Source of the DNA: Bathynomus jamesi
Taxonomy: Eukaryota > Arthropoda > Malacostraca > Isopoda > Cirolanidae
Direction of reading: 5' to 3'
DNA: 64,000 nt
Assembly (NCBI GenBank): GCA_023014485.1
Contig: JAJOZX010006145.1
Coordinates: 124,001 to 188,000, forward strand
Shown one piece after another: positions 31,690 through 43,015 of this stretch. The notes beneath the pieces were generated by a model that ran no database searches, was not told the DNA's origin, and saw only the letters and a list, made by a program, of their open reading frames with translations. The translations under genes were made by a program, and so were the position numbers. Position 1 is the stretch's first letter; each line of letters opens with the position of its first letter.

Positions 31690-33161
31690 CATAGTAATAT
31701 ATCCGAAAGTGAGGTGACTTTAGCCAAAGGTTGTGTGTATAGGGCTTTTAATACGAGGTATGAATTGAATTATCCTTTCAGGTTTGAAAAAGCCCTAAAA
31801 ACACTTAAAAATAATGATTCATTACATATTACTAAAGCGGACAAATCTAATTCGATCGTCATCATGGACAAAAACAGTTATGTTGAAAAGATGAATACGT
31901 TATTGAATGATCGCGACACGTACAAACCTCTAAATAGAGACCCATTGGCGAATGTTAATAAAATGTTTAACAGAAAATTAAGAGAAATATTAAAAAATAA
32001 CTACTGTATAATGGGCTTTCGCAGCAGTTTCTTAGTATCAATCCGTCACTACCATATCTGTACGGCTTAGTAAAAACACACAAAGTTAATAATCCCATGA
32101 GGCCTATTGTTAGCTCAGTAGGCTTCGTAACCTATAAGCTATCTAAATGGTTAGTTAGTTTATTATCGCTGTTAGTTGGTTCTATTTCTAAGTCACATAT
32201 CGTAAATAGCATGGATCTTATTGACAAACTGAAGTTTCCTAATGACCCTAATTTCAAATTGGTAAGCTTTGATGTATGCTCGTTATTCACAAAAGTCCCT
32301 GTTGATGACCTACTTGATTTTTTAAAAGATAAGATCTCTGAATATTCTTTCCCTGTTCAACACATCACTCTTATTGAGTTAATTAAGCTTTGTGTCAAAG
32401 ATTGTAAATTTCAGTTTGAAAATAAGTTTTATGCTATGTCGTTTGGATTGGCGATAGGAAATCCCCTTTCACCTGTACTAGCTAATTCATATATAGAATT
32501 TTTTGAAAGTAGAATTTTGCCTTCGATTGTTAATTTTAACCTGGTTTTGTACAGGTATATAGATTATATTTTATGCCTTTGGTCTAATAATTTGGATGTT
32601 GACTTATTTCTTGGTAGGCTCAACAATTTAGTCCCATCTATTAAGTTCACATTTGAAAAAGAAAATGATGGAATCCTATCTTTTCTGGATCTAAAAATTT
32701 GGAGATGCTCTAATCAGTTCAAATTTGAAGTCTATCGCAAGCCTACTAATAATAACTCTTATGTGCATTTTTATTCTGACCATCATCCCTTGATTAAATC
32801 CTCTATTTTCTCTGCTATGTTTCTAATAGCATTGAGTTGTCAGTTCTGAATTTTTAGATTCCGAGTTATGCAATATCATGAATATTGGTACTAAATTGTG
32901 TTATCCTATTTCATTTTTAGATAACTGTCTTAGGATAGCCAAGAATAGGTACCGTATTATAATAATGTAACTGTAAAGGAATTTGAGCGTAAAAATATCC
33001 TTAGCCTACCTTACCATGTTAATTTTCAATATCTTCCGACTTTACTTAAAGCAATTGGCATCAATGTAATCTTTAAGTACTGTATAATAATACTGTTAAA
33101 TCACGCCTAATAGAGAATAGCTTGGAAAATGTTGTTGGTTGTGTGTATTCGATTGGATGTA
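31690..33161 (+). mobile_element. Penelope-like element, right arm, part 1
   Basis: Plus-strand Penelope copy with most of the RT domain and the start of the GIY-YIG domain. It is interrupted at 33161 by the Polinton and resumes at 52872. The 6-bp GATGTA just before the Polinton is repeated just after it. Confidence 0.9.
31714..32849 (+). pseudogene. Penelope reverse transcriptase, catalytically damaged
   Basis: 31714-32070 contains ITKADKSNSIVIMDKNSYVE. A one-base shift near 32035 leads to PYLYGLVKTHKV and MRPIVSSVG. The frame 32097-32849 has FDVCSLFTKVP (RT block A), FYAMSFGLAIGNPLSPVLAN (block B), and LYRYIDYILCLW where YVDD is expected, so the second catalytic aspartate is replaced by tyrosine. 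FLDLKIW follows. The copy cannot be active. Downstream to 33161 only scattered pieces (VKSRLIEN, NVVGCVYSIGC) can be read. Confidence 0.85.
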
Positions 33162-33890
33162 AGTAGTATAGCCGCAAAAGGGTAGAGTGCAGGAATGTTG
33201 CAAGTTATTACGTAATGTTACAAAGGGGGTGGGGGTAATGGTGCAAAGGGGTGTGTGAGGGTTATGTTGCAAAGGGGAGGGTGTTGCAATGGGGGTGGGG
33301 GTGTTGCAAAAAACTCCCCAAAGTTGCAAAGGGGGGGGTGGGGGATGCTGCAGGTGCACCCATGAAACTTGGAGGCGGCGTTATCCCCCAAGAGAAAGGA
33401 GAGAAAGGAGGAGAGGTGTTCACCTGGCAGGAGCCAAATGTATATTAAGACTTCAGCCGAGTAGGCGTTGTCTTATAGACTCCTAATCAGCCAGTTGGCT
33501 TAGAAGGAGCCAAGGGGGAGGGTACACCTGAAGGGGGGAGAGAGAGAGAAAGAGAGAGAGTATCGGCCTTTGTTGCCGATTGCAAGGGCATGCAACTTGG
33601 AGGCGGAGTTCTCCCCCAAGCTATTTTCCCCAAAGGGGTATACCTAACCTAAGAGGCCTCTAAGGGGTTTTCCCAAAGGGCCAGAAAGAGAAAGGACCAG
33701 AGGTCCTTGCTCGGCTGGGAGCCAAGCTTTGTATGACTTCGTCGTCAGCCTCTCGGTCTTTTATAGACCTCTAATCTGGCTGAGTTGCCAGATAGCGCCA
33801 TGTATTCAATAGAAGGCTGAGTTGCCAGATAGCGCCATGTATTCAATAGAAGGCTGAGTTGCCAGTTTGCGCTATATATTTAATTAATTC
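33162..33890 (+). repeat. Polinton left terminal inverted repeat
   Basis: About 729 bp, matching 52136-52865 inverted. The outer 180 bp are G-rich with repeated TTGCAAAGGGG motifs (33200-33340), then CTCCTAATCAGCCAGTTGGC (33479-33498), a GA tract (33537-33560) and a duplicated block ending in GAGTTGCCAGATAGCGCCAT. Confidence 0.9.
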
Positions 33891-34925
33891 TAATCAAAGA
33901 CTGAGTTGCCAGGTAGCAATATTTATTAAATTAAACCATATATTAATCAAAATACCACGATATATTTATATGATGGTAGTTAATCGCTGTTGTCACGAAC
34001 CGAGTAGGCGTTGTCTTATAGACTCCTAATCAGCCAGTTGGCATAGAAGGCGTAAATGGCTTGTTCAGATTGAGTTGCCAGATACCACTTTTTATTGTAT
34101 TATGGAGAGTTGCCAGATACCACTTTTTATTGTATTATGGAGAGTTGCCAGATACCATTGTATACATTATGATAGACTCCTAATCAGCCAGTTGGCATAG
34201 AAGGCGTAAATGGCTTGTTCAGGTTGAGTTGCCAGATACCACTTTATTGTGTACATTATTATGGAGAGTTGCCAGATACCATTTTAATTGTATACATTAT
34301 TATAGACTCCTAATCAGCCAGTTGGCATAAAAGGCGTAAATGTCTTGTTCAGGTTGAGTTGCCAGATACCACTTTTTATTGTATTATGGAGAGTTCCCAG
34401 ATACCATTGTATACATTATTATAGACTCCTAATCAGCCAGTTGGCTTAGAAGGCGTAAATGGCTTGTTCAGGTATACAGTTGCCAGATTGTACCATTTAT
34501 TTCCTTAAAAGTTGGTTTAGAATTCCGCTAGTAGGTTTAGAAGGCGTAACATGATATAATTAGAATTAAGTAAAACAACATTGCATCATTCTGTTTATTA
34601 TAAATATATAGAAAATAAATATACATTTCAATAATAATAGAACTATGAACGAGGAATGTGCATATAATCCGTCAATATAACAGTACAGGAAATATACAGT
34701 ATACACACACACACACACACAATTATGGAGATATATAGAAAATAAATATACATTTCAATAATAATAGAAATATGAACGAGGAATATGCATATAATAAAAA
34801 AAAATATACACACACACAACTATGGAGATATATAGAAATAAATATACATTTGAATAATAATAGAAATATGAACGAGGAATATGCATATAATCATAACAGT
34901 ACAGGAGAAATATCACACAAATATG
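33891..34925. repeat. Polinton subterminal tandem repeats (left)
   Basis: No gene. Between 34006 and 34480 are four to five copies of a unit made of CTCCTAATCAGCCAGTTGGC, GGCGTAAATGGCTTGTTCAG and GAGTTGCCAGATACCA, all derived from pieces of the terminal repeat. From 34608 to 34905 are three copies of a different AT-rich unit containing ATGAACGAGGAATATGCATA, with CACACA runs. Confidence 0.85.
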
Positions 34926-35234
34926 TTAAATATATAAATGCATTTCACTTTTTTTCAAAATACTAAACTCGCACTTAATCGAGTCTACAATTACATCATT
35001 ATTGCTCTGCATTACGCAGTATATGCGGTTTAATAATATTTCACCGCTTAAAGTATAGGGAAACCTGTACTCGATATGAAGGGCTTTCATATCGTTCAGT
35101 ACTATTTTTGTTCCCACTTTACAACCGGTTGGTAAGTCATCTTTAAATACGTCTAGAATACAATCAAAAGCACGCACAAAGAGTTCATCGTTAGCTACAT
35201 TATTAAACACAAGTTTATAAACACGCTTTTCCAT
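34926..35234 (-). CDS. Polinton orphan ORF E, 102 aa
   Basis: Starts MEKRVYKLVFNNVANDELFV and ends with SEMHLYI. No signal peptide or membrane segment; mixed alpha/beta composition with no motif I recognise. It is the last of a series of small minus-strand genes downstream of the polymerase. The start is 15 bp from the edge of a hAT insertion, so an upstream part may have been displaced. Confidence 0.5.
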   Translation of the reverse strand: MEKRVYKLVFNNVANDELFVRAFDCILDVFKDDLPTGCKVGTKIVLNDMKALHIEYRFPYTLSGEILLNRIYCVMQSNNDVIVDSIKCEFSILKKSEMHLYI

Positions 35235-35256
35235 TCGAGGGTTTATTTCTACCGAC

Positions 35257-36078
35257 TAGTGTTGAAAACCGGTTTGTAAAAACCGGTTTACAACCGGTTT
35301 GTAAAATTCCCCTAAAAATCGAAAACCGAAAGAAAAAACCGGTTTTATCGATTGATTTTTATTTGGCAGCTACGCGCTACAGCGCACAAAAAATAACTTC
35401 GAATACATTACCTATTAAGTTAAATTGTGACAAACTGGCAACTGCTCTTCAGTATAATTTTTGCCTATCTGGCAACTCGATCTTCAGTGTGTCTCATCAT
35501 GTAGGCTGTAGTGTAGAGTCAGTCGACTAAAGCCCTATTCGCAATATAAGACCCTTAATGCCCTTTGTTTCTTAAGATGTCATTTCCAAAATAGGGATAA
35601 AATCTAAATTAATTTATTTTTTTTTCTTACACGAAGAGTCAATTTTCTGTTTTCTAGGTAGTTTTTTTATTAAAAATTTTTATTTCAATGTTTTTTCCAA
35701 AATAGAGATAAATTTTATTTTTATTCTTTATAATTTTTTTACAAAAAGAAGTTTATTTCTTTCTAAGTATAGATATTTTATTTTAAAAAAATATTTCAAA
35801 TCTAAATTGTTTGAATAATGTATTATTTTGGCTAAAATAAAATATGTCAAAGTTGTCATTTTCTTATTCATATGCATACAAATGATGCTGCATTTTTGCA
35901 TTCTTTTGACCAAAAAAATAGGCGATAAGCTATGCTTGTTAAGAGTTAAAGTCAGTACCTTTCAATTGTGGCTTTTAAAAATTACTATACTTTTCGGTGA
36001 TAACCGGTTAAAACCGGTTTTCAAAAAACAGATCGATTAAAAACCGATTTGTAAAGTTTCGATTATTTTTCAACACTA
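35257..36078. mobile_element. Non-autonomous hAT element with AACCGGTTT palindromes
   Basis: The left end is TAGTGTTGAAAA and the right end, inward, TAGTGTTGAAAA, identical. The flanking CTACCGAC is duplicated perfectly (35249-35256, 36079-36086). AACCGGTTT motifs cluster near both ends (35268-35345 and 36003-36045). 822 bp, no transposase. Confidence 0.9.
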
Positions 36079-36113
36079 CTACCGACCCGAGCTTTTCAAT
36101 CGTGAACTCGTCT

Positions 36114-36440
36114 TCACTCAACATAGCGGCAATTGAAATAATCTAAATCGTCACGACAACTGCTCGTTATATAAAGAAATAGTTCTTCAGGGTGAACGGT
36201 GTAGGTGAGCTCAGCCTTGTACCGATCAATTGCTTTGTACCAAAGTTCGTGGTATTTCAAAGAGTCTAAACTTTTTAAATAAACGTCCAGCTCTAGACCA
36301 TTCTCACCAGCCCTACACTCGGTAAACCCATCGAGCAGAGCGGTGTATGCGTATTCAAGTACTGTATCAAAATAAAGCATATCCGTAACACGCGCGTCTA
36401 ATATAGGTTTCAGCTTGCGGAATCCGACGATTTCAAACAT
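36114..36440 (-). CDS. Polinton orphan ORF D, 108 aa
   Basis: Start chosen at MFEIVGFRKLKPILDARVTD because this ATG overlaps the end of the upstream gene by a few bases, as at other joins in this block. It ends with CRDDLDYFNCRYVE. No recognisable motif. The downstream neighbour (ORF E) is separated by the hAT insertion. Confidence 0.5.
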   Translation of the reverse strand: MFEIVGFRKLKPILDARVTDMLYFDTVLEYAYTALLDGFTECRAGENGLELDVYLKSLDSLKYHELWYKAIDRYKAELTYTVHPEELFLYITSSCRDDLDYFNCRYVE

Positions 36441-36822
36441 TCTGTCGAGGATGAAACGGTTTCGCGTAGGAACAAGTGTTATTATCAGAAGCATTCTTCC
36501 ACATCAGCCGTATATCAATGCATGGCCGATCGTTATTTATACACAACGTACATACAACGGCGTATGAGGGTGCGTCACTAATCTGCTCTCTTCTTGTACC
36601 TACGTTAGCAGGTATTTTATAGCGATCTTCACTCCACTTCTCAACTATCACGAAGATTCTATTCATCTCCTCGACACTTAAATAAACCCGTTTGTTTGTT
36701 TGTCTACATTCCGTTTCCAGTACATAGCTAACGGTACCGGATTTACGCCTGAACACGCGCAACGATTTCGTCACGGACACATCGTACGAGGCGTTGAGAA
36801 TGCTGCTCAAAGGAAGTTCCAT
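36433..36822 (-). CDS. Polinton orphan ORF C, 129 aa
   Basis: Start chosen at MELPLSSILNASYDVSVTKS, overlapping the preceding frame. The segment FRRKSGTVSYVLETE ... NKRVYLSVEEMNRI has the strand-turn-strand-helix feel of PC4-type single-strand binding domains, but this is only a pattern impression. It ends with KPFHPRQNV. Confidence 0.45.
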   Translation of the reverse strand: MELPLSSILNASYDVSVTKSLRVFRRKSGTVSYVLETECRQTNKRVYLSVEEMNRIFVIVEKWSEDRYKIPANVGTRREQISDAPSYAVVCTLCINNDRPCIDIRLMWKNASDNNTCSYAKPFHPRQNV

Positions 36823-37097
36823 CGTATTCGAGGAGCGCACGTCCACTCGGTTCAAGCTCTGAGATAACTATGAGCCGTGTGAGGCACGCAGGTAGGCAGG
36901 AACGGTTCGATGAGCGGCTGACTCGATGATACGTGAATGGGCTTGTTCGTATGATCCGCGAGTCGCACCATAATCGATTTGTTGTACATATTTGTTTTTC
37001 CGCTACAAGAATTAATTTCGGTTTTATCACTACCAGACTACGCACCAGACAGTTTCCCTCAGGATAAGAACTAGTCACATTTGTTTTACTAAACATC
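36743..37097 (-). CDS. Polinton orphan ORF B, possibly frameshifted
   Basis: Begins MFSKTNVTSSYPEG, overlapping the stop of ORF A by nine bases. The first 50 residues look protein-like. After about RIIRTSPFTYH the composition becomes serine/arginine-rich and it overlaps ORF C by 80 bp, so the second half may be read in the wrong frame after an indel. Confidence 0.3.
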
Positions 37098-37679
37098 TTC
37101 ACACTCCGGCGCACTATTTGAGAGGAACATATGCTCATATTTTTCCTTTCTGCCCAGCAAACGATACTCGTCTCTAAAGTCTGTTAAAAACTCACGCAGG
37201 GCACTAGCCACAACCTCACTACGAACCTCATCATGATATACATTAATATAGTGATAAAAATACTTAAGACTGTCCATGATGACGAGATTCACATTTTCAG
37301 TCGTCGGGTATGAGTAATCGATATGGTGTAACATGACATAATACCGTTTGTTACACCACCCATCCACAAGACTCATTATCCATACCTGCTGCTTCTCTTC
37401 TGCACGCGTTGTTTCTTTTACTTCACGGTATATGTGAGACTTTATAAAGTTTAGCTCTACAGCATACTTCAGCACATCGTCTGTGCAACGAAAGCCTTCA
37501 ACGGTCCCACCAGAACATCCGTAGAGTATTTGTACATCTTGCAACTTCGCACAATCAAATGTGGTTTTAAAAGAGGCATAGGAGGGGGGAATAGGAAGTT
37601 CTTCGGTATCCACCACATCTTGACACTTTGCTGAATACCATTTTATAAACGTTGTACAAGCAATATTAAAGGTAGCCAT
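37089..37679 (-). CDS. Polinton orphan ORF A, 196 aa
   Basis: Start chosen at MATFNIACTTFIKWYSAKCQ (37679). The frame is open 39 codons further upstream but that part is low-complexity (duplicated DQTCI phrases). The body includes WIMSLVDGWCNKRYYVMLHH and ALREFLTDFRDEYRLLG. No family recognised. It is the first gene after the polymerase on the same strand. Confidence 0.55.
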   Translation of the reverse strand: MATFNIACTTFIKWYSAKCQDVVDTEELPIPPSYASFKTTFDCAKLQDVQILYGCSGGTVEGFRCTDDVLKYAVELNFIKSHIYREVKETTRAEEKQQVWIMSLVDGWCNKRYYVMLHHIDYSYPTTENVNLVIMDSLKYFYHYINVYHDEVRSEVVASALREFLTDFRDEYRLLGRKEKYEHMFLSNSAPECEDV

Positions 37680-37875
37680 TTGAATACACGTCTGATCTCC
37701 TTTTTTTCTTCTACGCTGGCGAATACACGTCTGATCCCAAGGGCTTACTGCAGTCGACTGACCACGCAGGGAATCCCAGATAGTAGCATGACTCACGGTC
37801 TCACAGTGGGCGGAGCTTAGAACTCACCTGTGCGCACACACACAACAGTGGGCGGAGCTTAGAACTTTCACCTGT

Positions 37876-37916
<41 letters not shown>

Positions 37917-38099
37917 GGAGAAAGTGAAACGCTAATTGAAACATGATTTATTTAATAAACGAGATATTCAAGTTATATATATTTACAAATACGATTTAAT
38001 AAACGAGATATTCAAGTTATATATATTTATAAATACGTGTAATAAATCAATAGATACGATTATATACAAAAAAATACGTGTCATAAGTCAATAGGCGCA
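37680..38099. repeat. Polinton spacer with duplications and (CA)n
   Basis: Contains a direct duplication of CAGTGGGCGGAGCTTAGAAC (37804 and 37847), a CA tract (37874-37913) and two copies of TTTAATAAACGAGATATTCA (37949 and 37995). Confidence 0.8.
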
Positions 38100-41000
38100 T
38101 CAAAAGTTATGGTATCCAAAGGGTACTGTATCATAGGTACCAGGTAACTGGTAACGTTTCCTATAGGTGTTACGGCACACCTTCGTTCCCCTAAGTTCCT
38201 TCACGCCCCCCAGCTTCTGCGCTCGAAAATTGTGGGTGCCTACAATTAGTTGGGGAGGTCGTTCGCCCTCATCGTCCAAGCACACTAGATCCTTCAACGA
38301 TTCAAAGTTAACAACCCGCCGATTCGCATGGTTGAGCGTAATACCCTTTGCCTTCACGATATATTTCATATCCTCCCCCACCCTCACCCGTACCCCATAA
38401 GTTTTAGGTCCTGTTGAGACAAAAGAGTCGGCGTATGCGTTGTCCCCATACTCATCCTTGATCTCATCAGTGAGCTCGCCGAGGAACTCCCCAATAGCGG
38501 GCATGTATTCACCCTCCCTCTCTGTGAATATCACGCTATCTGTATCGGCGTACAATACTCTCCGACCAAGAGAATGCAATAGACCCCAAAGTTTTATACG
38601 GGCGTAGGCTGTTGTGAAGCTGGCCACAGGTATGTTTGTAACCCTTGAGGTATCTGTGGCCAATTCAGTGTTGTTGTACTTTATTATGTAGGTATTACCT
38701 ACATTCACGATCTCCATGACCCCTTTATCGGGAGCATTGGCATAATCCCAGACATCACTATAACTTTGTGCCAAATGAATGTTCCCTTTGCCGGTATTCT
38801 GTGCAAATTTTCCCCATAGACTGTTTAGACACAACTTTGCACTAAAGCGCTTGCCAGGATTCTTTGCAATTTGGGCACGATCAAGTTGTATACCTTCGCG
38901 GTCGCGGTAACGTTGAATATAGGCAGACTTTTCATCTTCGGTATCAACTCCTCGCGGATACCCTGATGCCTCAACCTTATCCTTCAAAAATGCGTTTATA
39001 TATGGTGTGAAAAGGTTGGGTAGCTTCTGAAACCTCCACACCTCATGTATCTTCAGTATTCTATATCCATGGCGTACGGCTAGGGCCAGCTCAGGACTTG
39101 TATATACGCCTCTGATCTTACGCTGGTGGGGTATATGGTTACAATCGCCGTTATTCTCTTCCGCGCACTTCACGCACAGTGGGAACATGAGCTTGTGGTC
39201 GATAACGACAGGTAAGATTGGCATCCATAAATTGCGTGGGGGGAGTACGTCTACGAAAGAGAGCCCAAAGTAACGATCATTCAAATTTCTTGAAAATTCA
39301 TTGATGGAGGGCAGGTTAGGTCCCACCAGTTTCTCAGGAGCGCCCACGGGGTACGGATTGTTCTTCATCACGTATGGGTATAAAGAACAGAAATCGTAGT
39401 AATGGAGCTTCACGCCCTCCGTAGGTGGAAAGTATAGTCTGAATGGATTTGTACGTCCTCCAAACAAGCTATCACCACATTTGAGAGGATCCAGCACCAT
39501 TGAACGCTTGATCGTGTTTATTTCCTCACGGTACACCTCGTCTGTCTCCATCCGTGCATCATATTCATGCTCCCACAAGACTTTGTGAGTGAACTGTGAT
39601 CCTATAAGTTGATCGCGGGTGCGGGTCCATGCAAGACAGTCGGCAGGAGATCTACCGTGGATATCTCCGGCGATTCCGCACTCAGGACGGGGGCATCCAT
39701 GCCACCAGCATCCGTTAAAGGAGTACACAGTCTTCACACCAGTGACACGGTTTTCACTTAACCCATCAACCCAAAAAACACGTCCATTAATCTTAATGGG
39801 TACTTCACCCGTGTTGCGGGCGTGCTTTATGTATACACCTGTCTGTTGCTGTAGGTGTATGAGCCAGTAAATAGCCTTGTGTCCGTAACTGCGGGGTTTG
39901 TTTCGGTGAATAATGGCTAAGGTGTCTTTAGGCATGAAGTTATTCTTGAACACCGTAAAACATAATGACGCGATGGTGGTTGCGACTTGCAGCGGATCGC
40001 ATTTGAAACGGCCTATGTACATCCTTCTAAAGGCCTGGAAACATACTCTAAGCACGCGCACATCATTCACGCAATAACGCTCACATTCATCAGCTATATT
40101 ATAAGGGTTACTTTCATTAAAACTGTTGTAGTATCGATCAAAGTCTTCACGTTCATCATCATACAGTCATAGTTAAAATAATGTTTGGGTGGTGGGCCTA
40201 CGTAGTTTAAAGTCTCGCTGGTGAGGAAAGTGTAAGGGAAGTATCCTTTGGAAACTTCAGCTGCTACCCCATCACCTTGGGTAGCTTTGCTAATTTACAA
40301 GGTGTGAATAATAAAGTGTCTTTAAATTGTACATTGCCTCTTATTTGCATCTGTATTAATTTGTTGCCTCTTTTCAATGGATCACCTGTAAATATCTCAG
40401 AGGATTCGTGTTCAAGCAACTCCTTATAAAGGAACTGCGTGTCAAACTTTGCCCCGTTATGGGCGAGAATATACACAGTCATTTTTTTGAACTTGTCGGC
40501 TAACTTGACAATATAGGACACAAATAGTTTCACAGGACTATCGTGGACATTCGTTTTAAAAACGTTTGTCCGTTTACCGCATTTGGGGCACTCGTCACAT
40601 TCGATCCCCATACACTCATCACAGATGGTCTGGCTCACAAGTAAATGTGGAATTACCTCTTTGGTTTCAGCGTTCGTATATGTTTCTATATCGTAGTATA
40701 CAGTTATACAAGGGTTATTTTTAGGCTTAGCATCTTTCATATAACATACATGCTTTACTCCATCCGCCTTATACTCCTCCTGGCATGTAGGACAGTGAAT
40801 TTCGTCACACTTGTGCTTAAATTTCCCCCAATTATCCATTGTGTGAAACATACCACATTCACAGATTCTCATTTTCCTGCACGTGCCAGTTGATTTATGG
40901 AGCTCAAAGCAGTTATTATTGAAGAATGTGCGTCTACACACATCACAGTCTCTCTTCTCAGCTTCAACTACACGGCTTTCACATTTGGTGCTTTTACACT

Positions 41001-42364
41001 GCTCACATACCATGTGACATTCTTTACAATGTCTCACTATATCATCCGCAAACTCGAGGCACCCCTTACACAAATCATGATGTCTCCCATATTTTCGACT
41101 TTTGTCATAACTCGCGTAAAGCCACCTTATATTACGGATGGGGAGATACGTTGTCCCCGACAATCCTAAAATAAGTAGGGGTCTTGTACGATCTCTCACA
41201 CAGCTTTTAAAAACATACACAGTCCTACGACGATCATCCAACCCAAATACAACTATACGGACATTCATTTCCTGTTCTACCATTCTCAGCTCTTCAAGCC
41301 CCATATTACAGTCAAATTCAAGTTCACAGTCTACAGCTAGTTTACGGGCACGTTCCACGACCGGTAGGCAGCCAAATTTTTTGAGCCCGTGTATTTTGTA
41401 CAGTAAACATGTTAGCCAAGACTACTGCTATAAAGCCGCAACCACGATCGACGTTTATATGCCGTCTATAAATAGCTTGAGAATTGAGGTTAAGAGTATA
41501 CGGTATGGCACTATGACCCGCAACACGGAATACACGATCAATATTTACCGTGAAGTTGTCCATATTGAAGGCTATACTACTTTGGGCAGCTTGCATTATA
41601 CGTCCTAATATATATTCTACATCTTCAGCCGCCAAACGTCTAAATGGCATTACTACCCAATAATCATCTACATCACCGTCATCTGACCCGAATCCGAAGG
41701 ACAGACTCGTCCTGACTTCACGCTCGTCGCGGTTCTGAAGATCAAACTCTACAATACGCTGTACAACCCGGCGTAGCCCGCGCTCAATTCCATTGCTATA
41801 CATGGCTCTAGGGTCGACCCTGACTCTATACCGATTTCTAGTCAAGGCTGGGGTGGGGGCTGCGGAGCGCACCAACTCAAACGTTTTATCATCCTCAACA
41901 GAACGGGGGGCGACTGTGGCGGATGAATTAGGGCATATATTAGCGGAAGGTGCTGCTGGGGGGCCTGTTGCGTAGGAGGTTGAGGGTTGGGGATCTATTA
42001 TTGTAGACTTAACTGAACGGGGGCCAACTGTGGCGGGTGAATAAGGGGGTATATTAGCGGGAGGTGCTGCTGGGGGGATTGTTGCGTAAGAGGTTGAGGG
42101 TTGGGGATCTATTACTGGTGCAACAGGCGCGTATTTCGGTCGCTTTATACCTGACGTGGGGTTCTCATACCTCCGCTTTGGACTTGCTACCGGTATCGCT
42201 GGTGAGGGTTCGTTGGCAGGGGCGGAGATCACAACTACACTGTTGTCGAGGTCATCCGTAATGTCAATGATGGGGTGCTGTACCTCATCGTCATTCACGG
42301 TTCTGTGGGAGAAGAAATATAAGGAACAACACTCAAAATTTGTAATATTTTGTAAATGACCCAC
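38100..42364 (-). pseudogene. Protein-primed family B DNA polymerase (Polinton PolB), three frameshifts
   Basis: Minus-strand tiles 42364-41342, 41358-40264 and 40070-38100 with breaks near 41350, 40264 and 40165. The N-terminus is a proline-rich region with a duplicated IDPQPSTSYAT, then a domain ending GCGFIAVVLA. The second tile has a cysteine-rich zinc region (CKGC, CEQC, CDVC, CPTC), the exonuclease block YYDIETYT and ILAHNGAKFD. Exonuclease block III (YCVNDVRVL) opens the third tile, followed by DFCSLYPYVMKNN (motif A), LCLNSLWGKF (motif B) and VLYADTDSVIF (motif C). All polymerase and exonuclease signatures are present, so only the indels inactivate it. A splice-acceptor-like CTTCTCCCACAG near 42305 leaves the true N-terminus uncertain. 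It would replicate the element from a protein primer. Confidence 0.9.
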
Positions 42365-42386
42365 TTAGGAGTGTGACGCGTTAGAA

Positions 42387-43015
42387 ATGGACTCTGTAGA
42401 AAAATTCAGATTCACGAGCCCTTCCACATGTATTATATCTGGACCTACAGGATGTGGTAAAACTGTGTTTATGCTTAAAATCATTAAAGAAAAGGGAGAG
42501 ATGTTCTCGAAATTTGTGCATAAAGTTATATGGTGCTATTCGACGTATCAATCAGTGTTCAACGAGTACCAAGATGATATTTTGTTCCACAAAGGCGTAT
42601 ATGACGTTAATTCGTTAAAGGGAAATGAACATACAGTCATTGTAATTGACGATCTCATGTTGGAGATGGATAAAACGTTTGCCGAGACATTTACAGTATT
42701 CTCCCCCATCTTAACATAAGCGTGTTCTTCATCAATCAGAATCTATTTTTCAAAAATAGATACATGCGCGATGTGTCGTTAAATACACAATATCTTGTCT
42801 TATTCGCACAACGTAGAGATGTATCACAAATTGGGGTATTAGCCAATCAAATGTTCCCGAATCAGCGTAAGGAGTTTTTGGAAGTTTATAAAGAAGCTAC
42901 AAGCACGCGTTACGGATATTTGCTTTGCGACCTTCATCCGCGAAACACGTTTAGAGTGCTTCTACGAACGAATATATTTCCAAACGAGCCTGAAACGGTG
43001 TATATTCCAGAATGA
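42387..43015 (+). pseudogene. A32/FtsK-type genome-packaging ATPase, one frameshift
   Basis: Two frames (42387-42719 and about 42707-43015) make one protein of about 210 aa. Walker A is SGPTGCGKTVFML, Walker B is TVIVIDDLMLE. The frame breaks at a run of five Cs at about 42704-42708, so one base has been gained or lost there. The second frame carries FFINQNLFFKNRYMRDVSLN and ends ETVYIPE. Packaging ATPases move DNA into capsids. The stop overlaps the next gene's ATG by four bases, typical of compact viral-type gene order. Confidence 0.9.

Noticed and set aside
33096..33486. Proline- and glycine-rich ORFs in the Polinton terminal repeat
   Set aside because: They mirror the G-rich TTGCAAAGGGG repeats and appear again, inverted, at 52501-52895; no real gene.
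37874..37913. CA repeat as a CRISPR-like or regulatory array
   Set aside because: A plain dinucleotide microsatellite with no spacer structure.
42297..42364. Intron at the start of the Polinton polymerase
   Set aside because: A good acceptor-like CTTCTCCCACAG is present but I found no matching donor before the ATPase start, so I did not model an intron.
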